A stretch of DNA of 64,000 bases from Cricetomys ansorgei (Eukaryota > Chordata > Mammalia > Rodentia > Nesomyidae): positions 3,284,501-3,348,500 of the forward strand of contig JAMJFZ010000289.1 in assembly GCA_026225945.1 (NCBI GenBank). Reading direction: 5' to 3'. The notes beneath the pieces were generated by a model. That model ran no database searches. It was given only the letters and a program-made list of their open reading frames with translations, and was not told the DNA's origin. Of the stretch, positions 11,800 through 24,391 are shown piece by piece. Each line of letters begins with the position of its first letter. Position 1 is the stretch's first letter. The translations under genes were made by a program, and so were the position numbers.

Positions 11800-12879
11800 T
11801 TTGTAGAACCAATTTTGAAAAACCTAAAACCAAATTACATTTCAATTTTCTTTACATGTAAAATATTTCCATGGATTTGAACTTTTCTGCCTTTTTATTT
11901 ACAGTGTTCAAGTTATTGATTCAGAGAGCTGGGAGAATGAAATTTGAGCAGATGGTTCAGTACTCAATTTTCATCTGAGACTAAGTGATTTTTTTTTTTT
12001 AGTTTTTTTCTTGGCAGATTTAGAATATAACCACATGTTCTAAATGTAGGCAAAATAATCTAAATACAAAAGGAATAATGTGATTTTGGTAGTTATAAAA
12101 GGAAGTTTAAATGTATTATGATTAAGAATGATAATTGTCAAAATTTTATACACTATAAAACAAATTAATGGAAATATCAATCATAAGAACACAAATAGAT
12201 TGTGTTTCAAAAGCAGAAGATATTGCATGATTTTTTTTGATTGGCATATGAGTCTTGGACCAATACCTAGATAGAAGCATAGGAAATGATTTATTCTGAA
12301 CATTACAGCTGCAAATGTAATGTAGATGAATTGAATTGATAATAATGAGATTATATTAAGAGCCAAAGTATTTAATTTATTATCACATAAAGATTGATAT
12401 GGAGACATGGAGTTTTATAGTATACTCATAATTACTCCTGCCACAAATTATAAAGGCACATTCCTGAGAACATGTTTGGAAACTTCTGTGTGAAAGTTTA
12501 ATGATGGATTTTTACTTATAATGATGCTCCCCTTCCTATAGAGACAAAATATGAATGAAAAAATATTTTATTATTCTTGCTCTAGGTGAGCTTTTTTATT
12601 AGGCAAAGGCAGTGGGTGAGAACCTCTGTGGGCCTTCTAACCAGACACTGTTCTTCCATGATTGGGTCTGTCAGTTGCTTAATGTTACTTACACTAGATC
12701 CTCTTATCTCTTCCCTTCCTTCTCCATGAATGAAGACGGATAATGAAGGATTGCTATATTGCTCTTTAAAAATTTTTTCCTAATAAAATGCTTTCATAGA
12801 AAACACAGAGCTTTGTAGGGTTTTACATACTTACAATGTGTTTAACTATTTCACTACCTAAACCATTTAAGCCTTCGAG
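11800..12879. other. AT-rich unique DNA
   Basis: No gene or clear repeat is seen. The 75-codon minus frame at 12181-12408 has no recognisable domain and AT-driven composition. Confidence 0.5.
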
Positions 12880-13690
12880 ACTGACTGGAACTACTCTGAC
12901 TAGCTCCTTCTGAACTCAGTTCTTCTGATTCAATTCACTCTCGGTTCTGGCTCAAACTCTTCTCCAAGCTGCTGGTTTTTCAGAGCCAGCTGAGTGTTTC
13001 TAACTGAACTCTTATGACTCTGGCAGACTCTGTCTGATTCTGACTACCTCAGACTGAACATTTATTTCTGTGCCCTCAACTTTTAGTGAAAGAAATGTTG
13101 TATCAAGAAAATGGGAATATATGTGATTAAGATACCTCAGAGAAGCAACAGGTTTACAGAAAACAAAACTAAACAGACTCTGTGAGGGCTAGAGTTTCTA
13201 TTTCTTTTTCCCTGTCTGGACCAAGGATTAGCAGGCATGATGTCATGCCAAACATTGCAGGCACTATAAGTAGTTGTTAGCCATTGTGTGTGCTCACTAA
13301 GAGAAACAAGGAGGGATTTTAATACATTCAAATGGTTCCAGATCTCAGCAGAGAGAATCAGTCTCATGGCCAGCACCATACTGGACAGTGTGACCTGAGG
13401 ATCAGAGCTCAGGTGTTTTTACTGATACAGAACACCTTAGGTGTTCAACTGATAGCACATGCTGATCATTAGCAATCAAACATCTCCCACATAATTCAAC
13501 ACCTGCAGACAATACATAATGCCAAAACCTAGGGAGCCCTTCACCTAACAGTGCAAAAAACAATGATATAGAAGAACTGAACAATACTTTCATACATATG
13601 CATATGTATGCCTTCTTAAAACCATCTCTCTGAATTAAATACATTAAAATTTTGAATTACAAAAGACAAGATAGTGGTCATTTACTTTGA
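12880..13690. mobile_element. ERV-like medium-reiteration repeat, includes R1 copy 1
   Basis: The left part (12880-13080) is rich in 'gactctg/aactct' words, a texture I associate with rodent endogenous retroviral internal sequence. The right part (about 13300-13690) clearly matches two other places in this window, 35195-35510 and 45430-45680. Shared words are 'ctcaggtgtttt', 'gatagcacatgctgatcatt', 'agcaatcaaacatc' and 'caacacctgcagacaataca'. The shared part is labelled R1 here. Family name and strand are not assigned. The short minus frames inside it are non-coding. Confidence 0.55.
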
Positions 13691-13872
13691 TACAAAACTA
13701 AGAAAATAAATTCTGATAATATACGAAGATAAACAGGATTATGAATCTAGAAATGTATGACCTCAAAACCTTATTAATGCTCTGAATTAAAGCCATTATC
13801 TATTGATAATTAACATATATGCATTTATGGCAGATGAAAAGATTTGTCTGTATGTATGCATATGTACACACT

Positions 13873-14182
13873 CTGTGTGTGTGCTTGTGTGTGTGTGTGT
13901 GTGCTCACATATGTGGAAGACAGAGGCGATATATGGTGTCTACTTCTTTCACTGTACACCATGTCATCTGAGACAGGGTTTCTCTCTAAATGTATGCTTC
14001 TACTGTGCCTAGACAGACTGGCCAACAAGCTCTGTGGATCTGCATGTTTTCACCTACCCAGTGCTGGGTTATAAGCATTCACTGCCGTGCCAAGCTTTTA
14101 CATGGGAACTAATAATCTGAATTCAGGATCTATTGATTGCACACCTAGCACTTTCTCAGTGAGCCATCACCCAAGCCTCCCG
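13873..14182 (-). mobile_element. B4-type SINE with (GT) run
   Basis: Starting with a GT run (about 13873-13904), the span then reads as antisense B4: 'gtggaagacagaggcgatat', 'tctgagacagggtttctctc', 'gacagactggccaacaagct', 'acctacccagtgctggg', 'actgccgtgccaagctttta', 'ctgaattcagg' and 'cagtgagccatcacccaagc'. That is the full B4 order, B1-like part then tRNA-like head. The three overlapping short frames are noise. Confidence 0.88.
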
Positions 14183-15111
14183 TCATGACATTTCAATACA
14201 AAGTATAATGATTAAATTAAATGTACATACCCGTCCCCAGAAATACTTAATAAAGCCATATAGGTTGTATATTCACAGAAAAGAGAATTGGTCCCTGATG
14301 TTATTGACCCTTCTTTAAAAAATGTAAAAATAATGATTCATACTATTTAAATTGGAGTCAATTATATAATCATTGTATCTTATTTGACAGTTCTTAGCTT
14401 CTGTTACCTGGGAGAAGCCTCATACAGATTCTTGTTCAAGGGATCTTAAGAGCTATTTTTCAAAGGAGTTGAGTAAAGGAAAGAAGGCAAGAATAAACAG
14501 AATTAGAGGTGTGAGGTCTCAGCAATATTTTACCAGGCATATATTTTTGTTGTTGTTGTTCTTGGAGGTTGTCAGGGATTAACCTTGGTCAACTAGAAGG
14601 ACATTATATCCATCTAGGGAGAATAGCTTCTTCTCACGACAATTCTTTAGGGTGTGTTTATCTATGAGCCAGTACCTAGTTACTACAAAGCAAGGAAAAA
14701 CACATCAATATTGAGACTAACTGTGTCCAAGACAAATTCTACTGTAATGTTATAGAAAGATTTCAAATTCCATTTGTTGTGTTTTCATGGGAAACTTGTG
14801 ATTTGGATATTCGATTTTCATGCTATTTGATTCTTCTCTGATTATTCCATTTCTTCATCTATTTATTTATCTACATCAAGAAATTTATAATATGTGCTTC
14901 AGTTTTTACTTTGACTATATTCCAGAAAACATACTTTATAGTTTTCAAATATTTCTTATATTTACTTGTAAGAGATAAAAGTTCTTTGAGATAAGATACC
15001 AGGTTTTTGTTTAATAGTTCCTTCATGGACACAGGACAGAGAGACTAAGTAATATGAACATCTCTTTTTTACACAGTTCACAAAGGATTAAAAGTGAAGG
15101 AAATATGAGTA
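14183..15111. other. Unique DNA, nothing recognised
   Basis: No gene or repeat recognised beyond a short (GTT) run near 14548-14560. Confidence 0.5.
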
Positions 15112-15235
15112 TGGCAGGTCTCACCTGTAATGCTAGCATCTCAGAGGCAAAAGGTTCACAAGTTCAGATTTCAGAGTCAAATCCAGGCCAACTTGAAACA
15201 CATAGTAAAATCCATTCTCACAAAGAAACAAAAAC
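15112..15235 (+). mobile_element. Old B1-type SINE
   Basis: Sense B1 layout is readable: 'ggcaggtctcacctgtaatg', 'ctagcatctcagaggcaaaa', 'aatccaggccaacttgaa' and 'catagtaaaatccattctca'. It is strongly diverged and lacks parts of the 7SL-like core, like the older proto-B1 class. Confidence 0.7.
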
Positions 15236-15267
15236 TAAATCTAATATAGTTTTCAAACAATCAAGGA

Positions 15268-15270
15268 CAC

Positions 15271-15303
<33 letters not shown>

Positions 15304-15352
15304 CAGAGAGACAGAGAGACAGAGAGAGACAGAGAGAGAGAGAGGGAGAGCA
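15268..15352. repeat. (GA)n / (GAGACA)n purine microsatellite
   Basis: An AG run followed by four or more 'agagacag' units, all on one strand purine except for the C. It is read through by a 139-codon frame (15054-15473), the longest in the window, which translates it as Arg/Glu/Asp repeats and is therefore not a gene. Confidence 0.95.
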
Positions 15353-17289
15353 CTTTCCTCAGTGGCATATGTTTACCAGTGAAAAGGATGCCCTTTTTAG
15401 GCTTCCTTTTATAGGAAGTGTACTCTCTTTAGATTTAGTATCTTTATGCATATCTTCCCTACTTGGCTCCTAAGAAGTATATTTGTGGAAGTGCCTAATA
15501 ACCACACTTTCTTCCATTAATCCCATTAGTCACTGCAATTGCATGTCCCTGATTATTATCACTTGTTCTGGAAATAGATTTTTCAATTGTATTCAATGCA
15601 TGACCTCTAGTTAGAGAGAGTCTGCTATGTGGCTGCACTGATCTATCTGTGGTGCTTCCCTACAGGTCCCCCGTTCTCACTGCTGATATTTGGCAAACAT
15701 AGCACTTCCTCCTACTTCTTATCCCATAACTCTGAGAAAATTAATATGTCTTCACGCCTTGCTTTTGTGTGACAAGTTCATAGGCTTAGATTTCTATGCT
15801 TTACTTTTCTCACCTTTCATCTCCACGGTCAGCAATATGTGCTGCCTCAAGCAGGCTTGTAAAAGTCCCCATCTTTCTTCCCGTTTTTTCACTGATATCC
15901 TTGTGATTGAAATATTATCACCACCTCCAGGCCATTCAAGAGCAGACACAGTTGCTATCTATCTTGAAAGTCCAATAAGTGAAGCTCTTTACACGTGCAT
16001 ATCTTTGTGGTACATATAAGATTTGTTTGTTGCATTCTGTTTTGTCTCAAGATAACATATATATATATATATATATATAAATTTGGAATGAATTATCTTC
16101 TGAAGATTCTAAACATTTACTTTTATAATGAAAGATGAGAATGTCCTACAGAGGATAAAGTTAAAAGTCAAGTTATCATGAAAATATGTTAGAAACTGTT
16201 ACTGAATTTTTCATCATGTCACATGATGAATGACTTTTAAGCACAGAACTGTAGATTTCTCAACTAGGAGGAATGATGAATTTCCAGAGTTATGTGAGTA
16301 TTTATCAGGGTTTGCTTGTTTGTTTGTTTTGTTTTGATTTTGTTTTTTGTTACTTCCTTCTCTTAGGATTTCCAAGGAATCATATCCACATTGTTGTTTT
16401 CTGCCTGGATTTCTTACTCTCTATTTTGTAAATCTGATTTTAATATTTTCTCTCAAAGGGTTGTTACTTTGTATATTAGGTTAAAAAAATGTTAGTCTGT
16501 CACTATGACCAAATTGTATTAATTATTTAAAATATCCTCACAAGTGGAAGATATTAAAATATCCTCACAATTCTCATACTAGGAGAGAATAATTGTGTAT
16601 CAATATTTTGAAAAGTTAATTTGAGGAAAGTGTTAAAAATCTGTATTTCTTCCAAAATTGAAATGTTTTCAACCAAAAAATAAAGTTAAATATTTTCTTT
16701 ATGCTACCAGGTTAGAACTCTTTAAAAGTCTATGTAACAACTTAAGATTGATCTTCACTGAGCAATCACCTTTTTAGAGATTCCTCTGAAATACCAACCA
16801 AGCTGTCTGACTATTGTTGGCATCGCTGGGTTTCCTTTAAAATAAACAGGATTGAATAAGCCTGTTAAAGTTTGAAAAAATGGATATCCATATTGTCGCA
16901 GGAATTCAATACACAGGCATTTTTTATGGAAAGATTACTGTCCATTCATGAACAATTACTAGTAAATCCATCTGTATTCTGCTGATCCCGGCAGAATTGC
17001 TATTGGATGGAAAGAATGTGGGGGGGTGGCTTCAAAACTCTTTTTTATTCACAATGAGAAAGATTTTGTTGGAGACAATTACAGATAATTTATTATGGAG
17101 CAAAATAGTGTGAATTAATTAGTTCACTTAATGGATTTTGAGGACCTTGCTGATAGTTTCACTGGTTCTTTTATAAAAGGCATAGATTCCTTCTCAGGGG
17201 CAGTTATACGTTTATAATGCTTGAACCATTTTCCCATGACACTCAGGACTGTTATGCTAGCAGTGCCATGAATTTTTCAGTAGATGTCT
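15353..17289. other. Unique DNA; (AT) run and TTTG run
   Basis: No gene is recognised; the 109-codon frame at 15690-16019 has no visible domain. There is an (AT) run at 16056-16079 and a (TTTG)-like run at about 16312-16345. The part at 16740-17180 lacks repeat character and could be conserved non-coding DNA. A 'aaaatatcctcacaa' word occurs twice at about 16531 and 16556. Confidence 0.5.
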
Positions 17290-17400
17290 CTTTCTTTATT
17301 TCTTGTTTTCTTTTGATTTTGTGCTGATTATTAAACTCAGGTCTTAAGTATTCTAGGTAAGTACTCTGCCACAGAATAATCTTGTTAGCTCAGGTTACTG
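17290..17400 (-). mobile_element. SINE remnant (ID/B4 tRNA-like part)
   Basis: The words 'tgtgctgattattaaactca', 'ggtcttaagtattctaggta' and 'agtactctgccac' follow the antisense tRNA-like head shared by ID and B4 SINEs. Only this part is recognisable. Confidence 0.45.
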
Positions 17401-17599
17401 TTCCCAAAAAGAAAGTACTAGAATGTGCAAGGCGATCCTAAGAAGTGCAGAAATTTTTTACACATTCAGGAAATGAAGAAAATAACTGAAGTATTTCTTT
17501 ATATATGTTTAACCATTATAAGGTGTGCTGTGTACTGCAACAAAATGCATTATGTAGAGCAGAAATTCCTATCAATATGTCTTTATAAATGTCTCCTGT

Positions 17600-17690
17600 A
17601 TTTATTAATTTATTTCGTGGTACTTAAGATAAATCTCAGAGGCTTGCTTATGGTAGGCAAGTACTCTGCCTCTAAACCCCATCCCTAACT
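17600..17690 (-). mobile_element. SINE remnant (ID/B4 tRNA-like part)
   Basis: A second antisense head with 'cttatggtaggcaagtactc', 'tgcctctaaaccccatccc' just 200 bp from the previous one. It may be a second insertion or a fragment of the same event. It contributes to a spurious 87-codon frame (17425-17688). Confidence 0.5.
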
Positions 17691-17989
17691 CCACAACAAC
17701 TTAAAATAGAGAGTCTATAGTGGAGATTTAAAGCAGAAATTAATGTCACACATTTTCCTAATGCATGATATTCTAGTAAAAGTGTGAACCATAGGTGTGT
17801 ATGCTTAAGATAATCTTTGAACAAAAATTGTAATATTTCTAAAAATCATTACAGATATTACTTAGATTGGATTTGCTGTTTGTGATCGTGGATTCTACTC
17901 AACTATCTTTTCCTGGATTATTAAAATCACTTTTCTTGTCCATCCTTTATTCTAGTTCAGAAAAACAATAGTAGTTTGTTTTTGGTATG

Positions 17990-17992
<3 letters not shown>

Positions 17993-18032
<40 letters not shown>
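17993..18032. repeat. (AC)n microsatellite
   Basis: Nearly pure AC run of about 20 units ending in 'acgcaaac'. Confidence 0.97.
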
Positions 18033-18035
<3 letters not shown>

Positions 18036-19217
18036 AACATTTCCCCAGGTATGTATGTAGATTGGAATAGCTTACTTCTGTAGTAACACAGCTTGATTCT
18101 CAAATTCTTAATATATTTTTAACAATGGATTTGCTTTTAATGTCTGCTTACAAACTCCTTCCTTTGTCAAGTTCCCACATTTTTCATAAATTTTAAAACA
18201 ATGTTTTAAATTTTTTGCTTTTCATATTAAAACAGGTTGAGATTAGTAATCACGAGAGTGTAAACATTCCTCTCTACTGGAATGAATGTTATAGAATTTT
18301 TCTTAATTTTAAACTGTTGTTCTCCCTATCTTGATTTTTTTTTAATTTCTTCTTCTGTCTTTTGAATGAAAACACTAATAATCTTCCTACCTTTTTAAAA
18401 ATCCATGCCTGTCTTGCTTAAGGTCTTCCAAATAAACTCTCTGAAAACTAATTATCAAGGATTATGTCCACATCTTCCAGGCTCTATCAGAGGGAAAGAG
18501 CTTACTCCTGACTGACAGTTTGCTCCTTATTGTGAAAATAAAGGAATGTTTCCTTTTCTGGAGGATATCAAACCATATTCAATATATCCACATCTTTGTG
18601 AGTGCGAAGTTAAGATGAGCAAAGTCATTTTAGCTTTGAATGAAGAAACTTATTATCTAGAGACAGGAGATCTCTAAGAATAATTCCCAAAGCAATGTTC
18701 TCCTTGAAAACAATAATGTATAGAAATGGTACTGTGGAAACCTCTTCATATACCTATGGGAAAGAACTTCCATGTGTGTTTGTATATTAACAGAGACACT
18801 CAACTATATCATAGTTGAAGAAGGGAAAAGGACTTGCGGGAATATTGCTGATTGTAGTTAGTGTAGTTCCCAACATGGTGGGTGGAAAGATCCTTGACTG
18901 TAATTAACTTGTGTCTTGGATTGCTGAGCAGAATATCCTGGGAATACGTAACTTACATCATAGCTAAGGCTCTACCACAATTTCTCTGTGCTGGCAATAG
19001 ATAAAACTTCTGCAATGTTTGTGATAGTTTGCCTTCTAAAGACATTTTTAGCTATAGCCAAATAAGGGATAATTTGAAGTTGAGTTAATGCAGGAATCTT
19101 CCTCTTGTAGCTCTCATTCACAACTCTGCTAATACAAATAGTTAATTGAAGTGTGAACAAAACTGATACTAAAATGAATAGAGTCATTTTATTAATTTTT
19201 CATTATTTAATTTATTT
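18033..19217. other. Unique DNA, nothing recognised
   Basis: No gene or recognisable repeat. The 71-codon minus frame at 18972-19187 begins with a hydrophobic stretch but shows no domain and no supporting context. Confidence 0.5.
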
Positions 19218-19358
19218 ACTTTTGTATTTGAGAAATTCTCTCTCACTATGTATCCTTGGCATGCACTGATCTCATTGAGATTATCCTTGAACTCATAGAG
19301 GTCCACCTGACCCTACTTCCTGAGTGTAGAAATAAAAGGCATGTTCTATCACACCCTG
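19218..19358 (-). mobile_element. Old B1-type SINE
   Basis: Antisense B1 is readable though decayed: 'ctctctcactatgtatcctt', 'ctgatctcattgagattatc', 'cttgaactcatagaggtcca', 'cctgagtgtagaaataaaag' and 'ctatcacaccctg'. The A-tail side is the T-rich left edge. Confidence 0.65.
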
Positions 19359-21073
19359 AAAATATAACTATATCTTACCATCAAATGATATTTGGTAGAA
19401 AACTTAAGTTACCAAATTTCCTACCTTCTGGTACCTGGCCCTACAAGCAAAGAGATGGCGCAGTTGTAAAATAATCATATGAAGAGGTTGCAGGTGGGAC
19501 ATTTTTAGCATGTTTGGAACTAAGTACACTTCTGTATGTCTCATATTTTCAAGAAATGACTACCCATTTAAAATCCCTAAAGCAATATACACTTTAGATA
19601 CTAGTAATGTTGTTTTACTGATGTAAGAACAGTCTGGCTCAAGACAGAAAGAAAAAGAAAAAAATCATATAAAAGGAATCAAGCCTGAAAAGTAACATAC
19701 TCAATGCTATGAAAATGCACTTTAGTAACTACAAAAGAATACCTATTTGATTGAGTAAATCCATGTTCTAACCTTGAAGATTGGGATGTTAAGCTTCACA
19801 AGTATCATTGTCCTCAAAACACCAGCCAGGAAAAATTTGTGATGCACATTTGCCAACAGAGAAGGAAGATATCTGATTGCTTTTCTGTGCATACTAAATG
19901 AACAGAATATTTTGGAAAAAGAACTGAAACTTCAGTTCTACATGCAGAAGCAACACTTCAGTGGATTGTGCCAATGAATACTCTTATAATACTATACTGT
20001 GCACAGGAGTATATTTCCATTTCTTTATATTTACATAGACCAATGGGTAGAACTGCAGTTTTATACAGTTCTTCATTCATGTATAACAAGTGCCTCTGGA
20101 GAAGTACTTTACTTTTCAAAGAAGAAGGTCCTTTGTGTTTTGTTTTGTTTTTTACAGATTTTCAGCTATGTCTGGAAGAAATGAATGGCATTCTATATAA
20201 ACAAAATTATAGAATGTTCACATGTAGAACAATAGAAAACATGAAGTGGCTTTATTACTTTTCTTTTGCTAAATTACATATCTGAAATCACTTCCTACCT
20301 TTTCCAAAAAGACAATTAAGAAATGAGTTTACTATGACTAAAAGAAGGGAAAATAATAATGAGACTTCAATTTTTAAATAAGAAATATTTAAATATCTTT
20401 AAATATGCATATGCAGTATGTGTACTACATACATATATGTGTGTATGTGTACATATATGTGCAGTTTATTTGATAGTCAATAAGACCATTTTTACTCAAA
20501 GAATGACATAGTTCCTTTTGAGAAACATGCTATATATGATCAGATGACCTGTAACAGGTGATTGGTATATAAACCCATGTTTAAAATCTCTGTTAAATAG
20601 CTGTACCTATTATCTCATTAGATTCTATTCAAACCTTTTGAAGAATATTATATTTTTACTTTCATTTTGCAAAACCAGGATCTGAAATCCTGAAGAGTAA
20701 TAAAATATGGTTAAGATCACAGTTTGTTATGGCGAGGCATTGAATCCAGGCAATGATTAGTAAAACTATTCTTTGAATATCAAACTATTCATTTCAATTT
20801 AGTTATTCTAAGTTTACACATAAATTCAACACCTACTTCATGTCATGAATACTCAACAGAAGAAGTCAAATATATCTGCAGAGAACCTAGTATTCTCATT
20901 TTAAAAGTTACAAAAATGAGAGTATCTACTGTGGAAGATGTTTTTTTTTTTTTTCTTTTCTCATCTTAACATTATGAACAGAACCAAAAGGGGCAATGGA
21001 AAAGTGTTTGTTGAATTTGGGTAAGTTGATCTAGGAAGTAGTTCTTATGTAACTGGAGTTAAAAACCTGTAGA
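19359..21073. other. AT-rich unique DNA
   Basis: No gene is recognised; the 105- and 61-codon frames at 19968-20285 overlap each other in different frames and neither has a domain. Alternating TA/TG-rich sequence lies at 20400-20465, and a T15-like run at 20940-20954. Confidence 0.5.
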
Positions 21074-21240
21074 AACCTGGGCAGTGGTGTTGCATACCTT
21101 TAATCCCAGCACCTGGGAGGCATAGGCAGTCAGATCACTATGAGTTCCAGGCCAGCCTGGTCTACAGAGTGAGTTCCAGGACAGCCAGAGTTACAACAGA
21201 GAAATCCTGTCTCATAAAACCAAATAAAATAAAATAAAAC
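21074..21240 (+). mobile_element. B1 SINE, well preserved
   Basis: Sense B1: 'gggcagtggtgttgcatacc', 'tttaatcccagcacctggga', 'gagttccaggccagcctggt', 'ctacagagtgagttccagga', 'cagccagagttacaacagag' and an A-rich (TAAAA)n tail. The 'gttacaacagag' word is shared with other fresh B1 copies in this window and differs from the Mus form. 7SL-derived and Pol III-type, with box A and B region readable. Confidence 0.95.
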
Positions 21241-24200
21241 TATAGACAAAATGCTAACTATTTCAGCTTGAACTATAACTCTGACAGAGGAAGAGGTCTA
21301 AATAGTACATTTCCATTTGGGAGACAGAAGGCACATTCCCGTTTGGAAGACAGGTATGAGTCTGACAGAAGAAAGGAAGAGCAAACAAAGGGCAGGGTTT
21401 CTGATAATTTGGGGGGAATCTATTTAATTTTCTCCCTGAGAATGGGTCACTAAATCTGTGTGAAATGCAATCTGTATATGAACAAGTAAATATACTCAAT
21501 GATAGAGAAAAATACATAAAACTGAAATGCAATATTAGAAATCAGAATGTTTTCACTTAGCACTTAGTAGGTTCTGGTTTTTGAATGCATGATTTCATGT
21601 GATTATTTTAAAGTCATTTGATAGAAAATGTCTTTCCCATTACCTGGTCAATTATAAATTGACCACAAAAGCAGGCTTGGACTTTATATTATCTAGGTAC
21701 TAATGAGATTAAATTTAAAAGACGTATCTTTCTACTCAAATCTTCAGGAAACACAAGTTTCTACTGGGTTAAGTTTTCTGAAACTCCTAAATCCAGTGAA
21801 GTGTCTAGACAATGAGAAAAACTAGTTCATCTCTTATATAATTAGATAGCTACTAATTCTGTGGAGACTTATCTATTATTTTCCATGAATTATCTTGGGC
21901 AGGTTCAGTTACAAGACATTTTTTGAACCAGCAATTTTCTCTAGATTCTTTAGCTCTGAGTTGGAGAGTGATGTCGTGTTGAAATATTTGTGTTCAAGTT
22001 GTTTATAGTGCTTTACCTTGGGCCGTCATAACAAACTTACCACCAATATGACACACATCCTCTCTACTCTACTGGTATCTGGTATGGTTTTTGTTTTGCT
22101 ACTTCTGAAGTTGGCACACCATTTACTTATAAAAATGCACAAGCAAAATAGAAGTTTGTGGTTATTATAGGGGCATAGACTGCTTATACTACAGCCACAA
22201 CAAATCAAATAAGCTATGGGAAGACAGACGCTCAACAATGAAAACAGTTAATTCTGAAATGATGTCATGTGTAAATTATTATTATCCCACTGATGGGAAG
22301 ACACTTGTTCTAAGGAATCTTACACATTGACAATTGCTCCTCCAACAGCAATATGCACTAGGAGTCCTGCAGGCAGCTAATTAATGCAATCAAGTTGCCC
22401 GTGGTGCTACTGCATTAAGTGCCACTCTACCATACATTTTCATAGCACTCTCGGTCAAAATTTCATATTTGACAGATTTTCTGTTGGTGTAAGACAGTGA
22501 GCTCACAGCTAATGCTGGGTGAACAAATTGATCTTTTTCTTGCTTGTTTAAAACTAACAAACCCAGAAATTGTCTAAAATCAATTGTGGCATCAAGTAAC
22601 TATCAATTTAAATAATTTACAGTGTTCACAGAAAACCTATAAGGTAGACAGATGCAGACGTACACTGAACAGAGAAGAAAATAGATGTGTCTCAGAGTTA
22701 ATTTGCAGACAATTGTATAATTTCTGAGAGGGAATTTAATGAACTTGAACTCAAAACTTTTTGTCTCCTGCACTCTAGCTTTTCATCAAAGTTTTTGAAT
22801 AATTCACGCCTCTTTTTTGCTGCTTTCTAACAGGCTGTAATGGCCATGTAAATATTTGATTTTTGATTAACTGATCCCTTCTCTGATAATGATTCCTATA
22901 GTCTACCAGTTATAATTTCAAATATGTTATTTGACTTCCACTAATATTCACTCATTTTTCATTAGATATTTTTAATGCTTAGCCAAATACCTTGGTCTTC
23001 TTTGTTACTACATGCATTCTTTACCTGCATCTAAATTTTTAAAATTTAAACTTGTTAAGTTTTTACGTGCCCTGGAAAAATATATTGGTTGAATAACTAA
23101 AATTATACTGAGATAGAAATTCCTAATTAAAATGCAATTGGGCCTGAGAACAAAAAGAATATCTTGGATCACAATTTTTCTTTTATTTCCATATATGAAA
23201 GCATAAGGACTTTAGTCATTACCACAGGAAACCTATTAATATCTTTCTCAATCTGAAGTAACTTCCCTTAGAAAAATCCCATTTACAGATTTTTTTTTCT
23301 TAATGGAATGCATTTTCAAAACTTTCTGTTATGTACTGTAATTGGAATTAAACTAACAAGGTGCCTGCCGGTGTGCTAAAGCTGATGAGCTCCAATGAAT
23401 AGATAAGGATGGGTTGAATTAGCTCACCAATTGCTTGCATGTAAATGATTTTCAGAGTGCTTAGACATCCAAAAATGTTACATTCTTTTTAGTCACTCTG
23501 GGCTTCTCTGGGTGAGTATTCATTGAGAGAGCAAATTCCTTCATTATAGATAAGTCAAAGCTTGGGCCATTTTATTACAGTTTAGCAAACGGCCTAAACT
23601 GGTTTTAGTGTATGAATTAGTGCAATTCAAATGAACAGGAATTCACAGCCAAAGCCAAAATAAAAATTAGCCTATGATTTCCCATCCTTCTAGAGTCGTT
23701 GTTCCAGCATTTTGAACAGTTCTGAGATGTTTGCTGTCATTGTATAAGTAATAACAATGTATATTGCTTTTTATAGCAAGTCTTGCAGTTACACACAGTG
23801 TCTTGATCTATACAACCTCTTGCAAACAGGGAGGGTGTTCGAAGTAATATGATTATTCCAGAGTAAATGTTGTATAGTAGTAGCTGGACATAGCTATTAA
23901 ATTAAGGCAATTCCAGTACCAAGTTCTAAATAAAGGCAGAATGATTTGGAACATTAGTAATATCTTCTAAATATTGGTATTAATATAAAGAGATATAAGG
24001 ATTAATATCAATAATTAGACATTGAAGACAGACTGACAATACAAGCATGCTTAATTTTGTGAGGTCCTATAGAAACCTGAAATCATGCCCCTATGAGGTA
24101 CTATTCATTGGACCTCATGGCTTATGAGTATCAGCTAAATAAAACAGAGCAAATCCCAATACATGGTATATAAAGCTGAAAAGCTGAGACAGAAATCAAA

Positions 24201-24349
24201 CACTGAATTCCTAATCTATTTTCCCAACCCTGGAAGTTGAGCACCTACAATCATCAGATATTATCTGTGAACTTCCATTGCCTCTCCTGTAACATTAGAA
24301 CAGGCCTATAGTAAAAAAACCAGTGCTTACTATGCACCAGGCCAAACAA
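21241..24349. other. Long unique stretch, possible conserved non-coding DNA
   Basis: About 3 kb without any SINE, LINE or LTR that I recognise, which is unusual for this window. The parts at 22340-22460 and 23380-23700 are rich in TAATTA/ATTA words and lack repeat texture. Short frames (21263-21532, 22026-22238) have no domain. An imperfect 26-bp tandem pair lies at 21307-21355. Confidence 0.5.
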
Positions 24350-24391
24350 TGTAAATAAAAATAAATAAAATAAATAAATAAAATAAAATTA
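24350..24391. repeat. (AAAT)n-rich run
   Basis: A TAAA/AAAT run of about 40 bp. It could be the tail of a lost retroposon, but no body is recognisable upstream. Confidence 0.85.

Noticed and set aside
15054..15473. 139-codon open frame, the longest in the window
   Set aside because: It begins in an old B1, runs through the GA/GACA microsatellite as Arg/Glu/Asp repeats and ends in unique DNA. No domain, no splice or promoter context.
15690..16019. 109-codon open frame on plus strand
   Set aside because: No recognisable family, leucine/serine-rich chance composition, and no supporting signals nearby.
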